A stretch of 64,000 bases of DNA, taken from assembly GCA_025403435.1 (NCBI GenBank), contig CM046352.1:408893-472892 (forward strand). The letters are read 5' to 3'. Below the pieces are notes generated by a model that was given only the letters and a program-made list of their open reading frames with translations, ran no database searches and was not told the DNA's origin. Below are positions 24,344 through 33,219 of this stretch, piece after piece. Each line of letters begins with the position of its first letter. The stretch's first letter is position 1. The position numbers were made by a program, and so were the translations under genes. This stretch comes from Artocarpus heterophyllus (lineage: Eukaryota > Streptophyta > Magnoliopsida > Rosales > Moraceae).

Positions 24344-24754
24344 ATGGCGCCAACGACGAAGGCCGAGAAGCGTCCGGCGGAGAAGCAACCGGTGGCGGAG
24401 AAGAAGCCGCCGGCGAAGGCGGAGAAGAAGATAGCCAAGGAAGGCGGCGAGAAGAAGAAGAAGAAGGCGAAGAAGAGCACCGAAACCTACAAGATTTACA
24501 TCTTCAAGGTCCTGAAGCAGGTTCACCCGGACATCGGAATCTCGAGCAAGGCGATGGGTATCATGAACAGCTTCATCAACGACATCTTTGAGAAGCTTGC
24601 TCAGGAATCTTCGCGACTGGCGAGGTACAACAAGAAGCCGACCATCACATCGAGGGAGATCCAGACGGCCGTACGGTTGGTCTTGCCGGGTGAGTTGGCC
24701 AAGCACGCTGTCTCTGAAGGAACCAAGGCCGTCACTAAGTTTACTAGCTCTTGA
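24344..24754 (+). CDS. H2B: Histone H2B, 136 aa, intronless
   Basis: A core histone that pairs with H2A in the nucleosome. The N-terminal tail (residues about 1-45) is rich in Lys, Ala and Pro, with the plant-type [19 protein letters not shown] and KKKKKAKKS stretches. The histone fold begins at [20 protein letters not shown] and includes [19 protein letters not shown] and [20 protein letters not shown]. It ends [16 protein letters not shown], whose AVTKFTSS matches the usual plant H2B end and includes the conserved ubiquitination lysine. The start at 24344 is chosen because [11 protein letters not shown] fits plant H2B N termini; the same frame stays open upstream to 23996, but that stretch holds the promoter element. 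As in most plant replication-dependent histone genes there is no intron. Confidence 0.96.
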   Translation: MAPTTKAEKRPAEKQPVAEKKPPAKAEKKIAKEGGEKKKKKAKKSTETYKIYIFKVLKQVHPDIGISSKAMGIMNSFINDIFEKLAQESSRLARYNKKPTITSREIQTAVRLVLPGELAKHAVSEGTKAVTKFTSS

Positions 24755-25200
24755 TTTGATTTGATTTGATTTTTGGAAAATGGGGGAATTTGTTGGTGAA
24801 AAATCTTGTTTTTAGGGTTAGGTATGATGTAATGATGAATGAATACTATATGTAATGGCGATCGCTTTTGAATCTTTTGCGTATTTTATTGGTTCTCTCC
24901 CTTTCTGTTTGGCAAACGTGAAAGTAAAAAGTTTCCCGGAACGCAAAAATGGTAGAAAAGCGTGAAAATTGGAAATTTTTCATTTTTTTTAACTGTAAGC
25001 AGAATCACAATTTTCTACATTTAAAATTCATTGATTTAAACATTGAGAATTTGGTTCGGGTTAAGAGTAGCTAACACTTCAAAGCAATTATGCTTGGTAG
25101 TGGGATTATTAAGGGAAGTGCAAAATTAATCAGAAAAACATAATATCATGAAAATGATGATGGTATTTGTCTAGTTGAGGCCTAAGTATCCAGACAGAGA
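24755..25200. other. H2B 3' flank and insertion site flank of the copia element
   Basis: A TTTGATTTGATTTGATTT short tandem follows the stop codon. The likely 3' UTR extends past ATGAATGAATAC near 24840. The rest is AT-rich with no ORF. Confidence 0.5.
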
Positions 25201-25682
25201 TGTTAGAAAAATAATTTTTCATGTGGGCACACATATGTAATTAAATGTGTTATTTAATGCTATCTTAAAGTAAAGCCTAAATTAAAGTGATATAATTAAG
25301 ATAAAGTTAAAAGGCTTTATTGGGTATTAAAAATAATGTATGGGTTATATTTGTTAATATTATATGTGTAGATACTAATTTGTAATTTCCAGATTTTATG
25401 ATGGGCGAAACTGGAAATACACTAAAATAACTAAAGTTATATATTTTGGTTATGGTCCCCAATTCATACGTATTATTCATTCAGAAAGTTTTCAGATATT
25501 CCTACTTCTCTGAAATCCCATCTTCAGAAAAGAATTAAAGGAATACGTATTGAATTGGAAGGCAATAACCCATATCAATCCAAGATCATGAATTCAAGTA
25601 CGCTTCCGCAATTTGGTATGATTCTTCTCAATAGTTTGACATGAACGATCCTGTAGAAATTTTGGTTCAATCCAGTCTATCA
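25201..25682 (+). repeat. 5' LTR of the copia element
   Basis: 482 bp, starting TGTTAGAAAAATAA and ending TCTATCA. It is the same length as 31697-32178 and differs at about three positions, all near the 3' end (AAGATC/AATATC, TTCAAG/TTCAGG, TCTATCA/TCTTTCA). Confidence 0.93.
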
Positions 25683-27222
25683 AGTGGCATCAGAGCGGTT
25701 TCATGTTAAATTATTGAGAAATATTTTCTCAATTTTTTTTTTTTCGGTTGAATGATTCTTTATGGGTTTAAGAAATTTGTTGTTTGATGTATATACATAT
25801 TCGGTGTGTTTCGGTTGTGAATCAAGTCTGATATGCGTGTGTAATTTGGGATTCATGCATTTATGAATTTAGTTTCTCCACATTAATGCCATGCACGCAT
25901 GTCGAGAGCTTTGTTTGTGGCTGATTGTCGTATAACTTTTTGTTATTAAAAAAAAAAAAAAAAAAACTGATGAACACGGTTTGATGAATACGATTTCATT
26001 GAATCGTTCTTCGTTGGGTTCAGTAACCCGTGCGATTACCGGCGGAAATCTCACTGCCGCCGGCGAGGGACTTCGGCCGAGACCCTCGGGCGGCGTCGGA
26101 GAAGGATAGTCGAGGCCTCTGGCCGCGGCGGAGGAAGCAAACGGCTGCCCAAAGGCCGCTGTTCATCCGGGGATTTAGGGTGTGCCAAAAGGATAGAACC
26201 GGGGTTAATTTTGGGATTTGCCGGCGGATTGCTGTCCCGCCGCCGGCGACGGCCCCCCCCTGCGTGCGACCGTGCAGTAACGCTGGTGAGAAGGCTGCCG
26301 GAGGAGCTCTTGTGGCGGTTGGCAGTGCCAACCGCCTGGCGTCGTTACCCAGGGGTCGCGACCCCTGGGAGTGAGTTGATTCTGGGCTTCGGCCCAGAAC
26401 AATAAAAAAAAAAAAAAACCAAAAGGAGTAAAGGCTGGACACGGGCCTGGATTTATTGGGCCCGTAACCAGAAAAATCCCAGGGGCTCAACCCCTGGGTG
26501 ACCCGAGTAATAATAAAAAAAAAAAAAAAAGGAAGAAAGAACCCGGCAGGGGGGGCTGAATGTGGATCCGGGTTGGGTTAACCTGACCCGGTCCACACCC
26601 AACCCGGCCCTTTGACCCTCCACGTCAATGGTCAATGGTCAACGTTGACTTTGACCGTTGACCATATATAGTTGATTTTTTTTTTTTTAAAAAAAAAAAA
26701 AAATTTTATGGGGTCAATTTTGGATGCAACTTTAAAATTCAAATTGTGTTTTTTTTAGATGATTAATATTATCAAATTAATTAATTGAATCAATAAGCTG
26801 CCAAAGTAGCCTCTTTTGTGGATGTTGATTAATTTGTGATATTAAGAAGGTTGTGTGAATTTAATTCATGCGAATATTAATCGGCCCAAAGGAAGTTTAA
26901 TATTTGGCAGAATTAAATTCATACCTGTGGTGATAAATATGTAACAATTATATGGTTATTTTTGGTATGTGAATAATAAGTGGATCCAAAGATTAGCTTA
27001 TTATTTGACATAATTTATTGTTAATATTTGATCACTGCACCAAGAACACCACTTACAAGTTAATATTTCTGTCCAAAGACTAAATATTAATGTTGTTACA
27101 GGTTTCTTGTGATGGGATATGTCATTGTTTGAATTTTATTGGTTGTTTTATGTGAATTCTTATGTGAATATGTGATTTTGTTCTCTGTTCAGCTACTGCA
27201 TCATCTGCATCAATATCTGCTA
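25683..27222 (+). other. Long leader of the copia element with GC-rich hairpins
   Basis: About 1.5 kb lie between the LTR and the probable gag start. The part 26030-26640 is strikingly GC-rich in this AT-rich window. It contains exact inverted repeats: 10 bp arms GGCGGTTGGC/GCCAACCGCC with a 3 nt loop (26314-26336), and a 22 bp perfect palindrome centred on TCGCGA (26348-26369). There are also CTGGGC-TTCG-GCCCAG (about 26381-26396) and CCCAGGGG/CCCCTGGG (about 26478-26498). Runs of A follow two of them. A dense TTGAC/GTCAA cluster lies at about 26620-26665. No ORF is supported here. Confidence 0.7.
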
Positions 27223-28383
27223 ATGTTAAATTCCATTCCTATGCTGAATGGGACTAACTTCAAGGAATGGAAAGAGAATGTATTAATCGTTCTCGGTTGC
27301 CTTGATCTAGACTTAGCCATAAGGGTTGAACGTCCCACTATTACAGATTTTAGTTCCACTGAGGATAAAAAGGAACTTGAAAGATGGGATCGTTCTAACA
27401 GAATGAGTCTAATGATCATTAAGAAAGGCATTCCAGAAGTCTTCAGGGGCACTGTACCTGATGAGGTCACTACTGCCAAGGGTTTCCTTGAGGCTATAGA
27501 GAAATGCTTTGCAAAGAATGATAAGGCTGAAACAAGCACGCTTTTGGCGAGCTTGATTTCAATGAGGTACAAAGCAAAAGGAAACATAAGGGAGTACATT
27601 ATGGAAATGTCTCATCTGGTTTCAAGACTAAAGACACTAGATCTAGAAATTTCTGAGGATCTTCTAGTGCATCTTGTCTTGATTTCTCTTCCTGCACAAT
27701 TCAGCCAATTCAAGGTCAGTTACAACTGCCAGAAAGAGAAATGGACTCTTAATGAGTTAATTTCTTATTGTGTGCAAGAGGAAGAAAGATTGAAGCAAGA
27801 GAAGACTGAAAGTGCTCACTTGGCTAGCACCTCTAAGGACAAAAAGAAGAAAAGAAAGAAAAGCAATGAAGTTGCTAAAGGTCCAGCACAGAAGAAACAA
27901 GATAAGGATAAAAATGATGGAAATGTTGCTTGTTTCTTTTGTGGTAAACCTGGACACATGAAGAAGGTCTGCACCAAGTATCATGCTTGGCGTGCAAAGA
28001 AAGGTATACTTCTCAATTTGGTTTGTTCTGAGGTTAATTTAACTTCAGTGCCAAGACACACTTGGTGGATAGATTCAGGTGCCACTACTCATATAAGTGT
28101 GTCTATGCAGGGTTGCCTGAGCTACCGAAAGCCAATTGATGCTGAAAGATTCATCTATGTGGGAGATGGCAAATCGGTAGAAGTTGAAGCTATAGGGCAT
28201 TTTAGGTTATTGTTAAGTTCTGGTTATTATTTGGATTTGAAAGACACCTTTGTAGTACCGTCGTTTAGGCGGAATTTAATTTCTATTTCTGCTTTGGACA
28301 AATTTGGATATTGTTGTTCATTTGGAAATAGTCAGTTTAGTCTTTCTTTAAATTCAAATGTTGTTGGTACCGGTTCTTTATAA
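27223..28383 (+). CDS. Copia gag and protease, ended by a premature stop
   Basis: Gag forms the particle and binds the RNA; protease processes the polyprotein. The frame is open from 27139; the ATG at 27223 (MLNSIPMLNGTNF) is the best start by homology to copia gag, though a spliced or slightly different N terminus is possible. A UBN2-like gag body contains WDRSNRMSLMIIKKGIPE and ends in a Lys-rich linker. The zinc knuckle is CFFCGKPGHMKKVC (about residues 236-249) and the protease active site WIDSGATTHIS (about residues 280-290). The frame ends at TAA 28381-28383 inside the region that normally leads to the pre-integrase domain; the same frame stays open just after it, so this is a point nonsense mutation. 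Confidence 0.85.
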   Translation: MLNSIPMLNGTNFKEWKENVLIVLGCLDLDLAIRVERPTITDFSSTEDKKELERWDRSNRMSLMIIKKGIPEVFRGTVPDEVTTAKGFLEAIEKCFAKNDKAETSTLLASLISMRYKAKGNIREYIMEMSHLVSRLKTLDLEISEDLLVHLVLISLPAQFSQFKVSYNCQKEKWTLNELISYCVQEEERLKQEKTESAHLASTSKDKKKKRKKSNEVAKGPAQKKQDKDKNDGNVACFFCGKPGHMKKVCTKYHAWRAKKGILLNLVCSEVNLTSVPRHTWWIDSGATTHISVSMQGCLSYRKPIDAERFIYVGDGKSVEVEAIGHFRLLLSSGYYLDLKDTFVVPSFRRNLISISALDKFGYCCSFGNSQFSLSLNSNVVGTGSL

Positions 28384-31213
28384 TTTCAAGATAACCTATA
28401 TTTGCTTGATACAGTTGCTTCTTATAACAAAACCTTGCATGTTAATTCTCGTGGCATAAAACGTAAATTAACCGATGAGAATTCTGCTGTATTATGGCAT
28501 AAGCGATTGGGACATATTTCAAGAAAAAGGATAGAAAGGCTTGTGTCAGATGGAATTCTTGATTCCCTTGATTTTTACAAATTTTGATATCTGTGTTGAT
28601 TGTATTAAAGGGAAACAGACAAACAAAAGGGGATTGGGTGCCAATAGAGCTACGGATGTCTTAGAATTGATACATACGGACATTTGTGGACCATTTCCTG
28701 TGGCTTCATGGAATGGTCAACAATACTTTGTATTGTTCATAGACGATTGCTCTCGGTATGGTTACCTATATCTCATACATGAGAAGTCACAGACTTTGGA
28801 CGTGTTCAAGTCATATAAGGCTGAGGTTGAGCTTCAACTCAACAAAAGAATTAAAGCCGTTAGATCTGATCGTGGTGGTGAATACTATGGCAGATATGAC
28901 GGATCAGGTGAACAACGTCCAGGACCTTTTGCTAAATTCCTAGAGGAATGCGGGATAGTCCCTCAATATACTATGCCAGGTTCACCTAGCATGAATGGTG
29001 TAGCTGAGAGACGAAACCGGACACTTAAGGACATGGTGAGGAGTATGATTTGTCATTCCACCTTACCTGAATCCCTCTGGGGTGAAGCACTCAAGACTGC
29101 AGCTTACATTCTTAACAGAGTACCAACAAAAGCAGCAGCTAAAACACCTTATGAGCTTTGGACTGGCAAAAGGCCTAGTCTAAAGCATTTACATACTTGG
29201 GGTTGTCCAGCAGAAGCAAGGCCTTATAGGCCCAATGAAAAGAAATTGGACTCCAAGACAGTGAGCTGCTATTTCATTGGTTACCCTGAACGGTCAAGGG
29301 GTTACAAATTTTATGATCCCACTACTAAGGCTATTTTTGAGACGGAAAATGCAACATTCTTTGAGGATGTTGAGTTTAGGGGAAGAAATAAGGTTAGAGA
29401 CTTTGTCTTTGAGGATGAATTTGATCCTGTTCCTTTTGTACAAGAGGGATTGGTTCCTATTCCTACAATTGCTTTTGATAATGTTCAGGCTTCTATCCCT
29501 GACGTTGATCAAATTGCATATCAAGAACAACCAGACATAGTCATTCAACCCCTTCAGGTACAAACTCAACAATCTCAAGAACCAGAACCTCAGGAACTTG
29601 TGTCATTAAGGAGATCCACTAGAGAGAGGAGAAGTGCTATTTCGGATGATTACATAGTATTTCTCCAAGAACATGAGGAAAGCGTTGGATTGATGGATGA
29701 TGATCCGATCAATGTCCGTCAAGCCATGCATAGTTCTAACTCTCAAAAGTGGATGGATGCCATGAAGGATGAGATAAAGTCTATGAAGGACAATGACGTT
29801 TGGGATCTCGTTCCATTACCTGAAGGTGCGAAGCCCATTGGTTGTAAATGGATATTTAAAACCAAGAGGGATTCGAAGGGTGATGTAGAGAGATATAAGG
29901 CTCGTCTTGTTACTAAGGGCTTTACTCAAAAGGAAGGCATTGATTATAAAGAGACTTTCTCTCCGGTTTCAACGAAAGACTCTTTTAGGACAATTATGGC
30001 ACTTGTAGCACATTTTGATCTTGAGCTACATCAGATGGATGTTAAGACTGCGTTTCTAAATGGTGACATTGAAGAAACGATCTTTATGGTGCAACCAGAA
30101 AACTTTGAGTTGGGAGACCCAAAGAAGATGGTTTGCAAATTAAAGAAATCCATCTATGGGCTCAAGCAAGCTTCCCGTCAATGGTATTATAAATTTCATC
30201 AAGTGATAGTCTCATTCGGTTTCGAGATGAACACCATGGATGATTGTATATACCATAAGTTAAGTGGGAGTAAGTGTATTTTCTTGGTATTGTACGTTGA
30301 TGACATACTGCTTGCCACCAATGATATAGGCTTATTGCACGAAACCAAGAGATTTCTATCAAAGAAATTTGAAATGAAAGATCTTGGTGACGCCTCTTTT
30401 GTATTAGGAATTAAGATACACCGGGATCGCTCTCGGGGTATACTTGGGTTATCACAAAAGAGCTATATCGAAAAGGTGCTTAAAAGATTTGGCATGCAGG
30501 ATTGTAAACCAGGAAATACCCCTGTGGCTAAAGGAGATAAATTCAGTTTAAGTCAGTGTCCTAAGAATGACCTTGAGGTTAAGGAAATGGAAAAGATCCC
30601 ATATGCACCAGCTGTTGGGAGTCTAATGTATGCTCAAGTTTGTACTCGTCCAGATATAGCATACATTGTTGGATTATTGGGCAGATATTTGAGTAACCCT
30701 AGAATGGATCATTGGAAAGCAGCCAAACGGGTTATGCGATATTTACAAAGAACAAAAGATCACATGCTTACATATAGAAGGTCAGACCAACTCGAGATCA
30801 TTGGTTATTCGGATTCAGATTTTGCTGGATGTCAAGATAGTCGTCGATCCACTTCGGGCTATATTTTTCTGCTTGCTGGAGGAGCTATTTCTTGGAGGAG
30901 TGCCAAGCAGTCACTCATAGCTTCTTCCACTATGGAGGCAGAATTTATAGCATGTTATGAGGCATCCAATCATGGAATATGGCTGCGAAACTTTGTCACT
31001 GGGCTGCGGATTGTGAAAAGTATAGAAAGACCACTTAAGTTGTTTTGTGACAATAAATCTGCAGTCTTATATTCCAACAACAACAGGAGCTCTTCAAAGT
31101 CAAAGCATATAGAGATTAAGTTTCTTGTTGTTAAAGAAGGAGTTCAGAGTGGTCAGGTGTCTATAGAGCATATTGGTACAAATTCCATGATAGCGGATCC
31201 GCTTACAAAATGA
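28384..31213 (+). pseudogene. Copia integrase, reverse transcriptase and RNase H, frameshifted
   Basis: After the stop at 28383 the pre-integrase domain continues to 28587 with ALWHKRLGH-type residues (here VLWHKRLGHIS). A one-base shift near 28580 then moves the coding frame to that of 28541-31213. The integrase core shows [15 protein letters not shown] and [13 protein letters not shown] has [14 protein letters not shown] and the catalytic LYVDDILLA (about 30289-30315). RNase H has [19 protein letters not shown] and ends IADPLTK at the stop, 31211-31213. All domains after the shift are intact over about 870 codons, so the defect is confined to the two breaks. Products could only be made by readthrough and frameshifting, or be supplied by another copy. 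Confidence 0.88.
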
Positions 31214-31696
31214 CTTCCACCCAAGGTCTTTCATGAGCACACTGCTCACATGGGTGTTCAGTTATTTGATGATATGCAGTTTTAGAGAGAGTTTGGATTT
31301 GAATGCTAATTTTCTTTATAGATAGACATGGTGTGTTTGTATATGTTTTCTGCAGAAATAAAGAATACAGTTTATTTACACTCTGATTTTGGTACGGTTT
31401 TGATCTCATTCAAATATAAAGTAGGACCAGTTGGAAATAGACATGTTTATATCACATTGCATGTAATTTCCATGCTACACATCCATACTTGATCTATGTC
31501 ATTTGGTTATATTGATATACGTAATTATTGATGGGTTTAGTCACGCTACATTTGTGACGAAGACCGCTTTGGTTCTATATTAGTATGATCAATGGACGAG
31601 ATTGTTCAGGAATACCTTCATGTGTGATAGCAAAGGTTGAGCTCACTAAAGTTAACACATTTTTGTAAAGATACATATGTGACCCAAGTGGGAGAT

Positions 31697-32178
31697 TGTT
31701 AGAAAAATAATTTTTCATGTGGGCACACATATGTAATTAAATGTGTTATTTAATGCTATCTTAAAGTAAAGCCTAAATTAAAGTGATATAATTAAGATAA
31801 AGTTAAAAGGCTTTATTGGGTATTAAAAATAATGTATGGGTTATATTTGTTAATATTATATGTGTAGATACTAATTTGTAATTTCCAGATTTTATGATGG
31901 GCGAAACTGGAAATACACTAAAATAACTAAAGTTATATATTTTGGTTATGGTCCCCAATTCATACGTATTATTCATTCAGAAAGTTTTCAGATATTCCTA
32001 CTTCTCTGAAATCCCATCTTCAGAAAAGAATTAAAGGAATACGTATTGAATTGGAAGGCAATAACCCATATCAATCCAATATCATGAATTCAGGTACGCT
32101 TCCGCAATTTGGTATGATTCTTCTCAATAGTTTGACATGAACGATCCTGTAGAAATTTTGGTTCAATCCAGTCTTTCA
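31697..32178 (+). repeat. 3' LTR of the copia element
   Basis: 482 bp, starting TGTTAGAAAAATAA and ending TCTTTCA, nearly identical to 25201-25682. The purine tract AAGTGGGAGAT ends at 31696. Confidence 0.93.
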
Positions 32179-32267
32179 TTTCTCAATTTTTTTAACATGA
32201 AACCGCTCTGATGCCACTTGAAAGACTGGATTGAACCAAAATTTCTACAGGATCGTTCATGTCAAAA
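32179..32267 (-). repeat. Inverted copy of the copia leader, PBS and LTR end
   Basis: Directly after the 3' LTR, about 89 bp match the reverse complement of 25633-25721: leader start, primer-binding site and the last about 50 bp of the LTR. ACCGCTCTGATGCCACTTG is the PBS in reverse. The copy carries the 3' LTR variant (GAAAGACTGG rather than GATAGACTGG). With the 3' LTR end it makes an inverted repeat with about 54 bp arms around a spacer of about 40 bp. Confidence 0.85.
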
Positions 32268-33219
32268 ATTGAGATTTCTGAGACTTGGACTCATGTTCGA
32301 CCAATATAGGAGACACATGGTTATTGCTTTCTCAGTGGACTCATTAGCTCAGTGGCGGAGTCATGTTGGGTCAAGAAGAGTTGTGCATATACTTTCTTTT
32401 TTAAAATTTTATATGTTTTTTCTTAGAATCCCCTACTCAATTTTCTGTAAATATTTCAAATTGTGTGTTCGTATTTTTCTTTCTTTTGAAATCTCTTGTT
32501 ACTCTTAACTTTTGTTTTCTTGTTTGATTCTTCTTTAATCGTCGATTTGAAAGAGTTTTTTTTTTTTTTTTGGTTATATCATAAAGAGATGAAAATCCAT
32601 TTTCTCTCGCGTTTCTACACTTGTGTCGTTCTGTAAAGTGATAAAAGAATAATCACGACATGTCGTTTCAAGTAGATATGTTGATATTTAAACACGTCGT
32701 TTTAAGTCAATATCTTTTTACACGACATGTCGCATTTTGTAACGTTCTATCGTTTAATATCACTTGGTGCCGATCGGAAAGGTTTATGCCCCATTGACAA
32801 TTAAGCCAAGAAACGTCGGAGGGTAACGTGCTTGCATTGGATTAGAGAGGGAGAGAGAGAGAGAGAAAGGAAGATGCTTACATTAGACTTGGTAAAGAGG
32901 GAAGAAGAGAGAGAGAGCAGTCAAAATGCTTACATTGGACTTGTGTTCGGTAGAGATGTTCCCCCACAAAGGCAAATAATTTTACACGAAAAAAGGAGAC
33001 TTTTGCACATTTACATGCTTGTTTGCTTTGTATCTCGAAAAAACCAACTCAAACAAGGACAACCAGCTTCAGCTATCATCAATACAAATAAAATTTTGTG
33101 AGAGAAAGAGAGTATCCGTGCAGCAGCACCAGCAGAAGTTCTTAGTAGTACACACTCTAATCTAGGAGCTCCTTCCTACCACCCTCAACTATCTTCTACA
33201 ACACTAAAGTTCCGCCCTC
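32268..33219. other. Spacer between copia element and APRL gene
   Basis: AT-rich, with GA-rich microsatellites at 32845-32870 and 32895-32920 and repeated ACGACATGTCG-like motifs at about 32655-32735. The part near 33100-33219 is the likely 3' UTR of the minus-strand gene. No ORF was supported. Confidence 0.45.

Larger units (their letters stand above)
25201..32178 (+). mobile_element. Ty1/copia LTR retrotransposon, 6.98 kb, near complete but with two coding breaks
   Basis: Two 482 bp LTRs flank gag-protease-integrase-RT-RNase H in copia order (integrase before RT). The primer-binding site TGGCATCAGAGCGG starts at 25685, two bases after the LTR, and differs by one base from the usual initiator-Met complement. 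The polypurine tract AAGTGGGAGAT (31686-31696) directly precedes the 3' LTR. The LTRs differ by only about three bases, so the insertion is recent. Coding is broken by an in-frame stop at 28381-28383 and a frameshift near 28580. No clear 5 bp target duplication was found. Instead an inverted copy of the leader, PBS and LTR end abuts the 3' LTR. Confidence 0.93.

Noticed and set aside
24335..24706. 123-codon minus-strand ORF
   Set aside because: It is the antisense shadow of H2B, with leucine/arginine repeats as expected from that coding sequence.
26020..26490. 156-codon minus-strand ORF and overlapping plus ORFs in the copia leader
   Set aside because: They arise from the GC-rich, self-complementary leader and have no protein-like pattern.
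32218..32508. 96-codon ORF next to the copia 3' LTR
   Set aside because: It starts in the inverted PBS/LTR tail; composition is that of non-coding AT-rich DNA.
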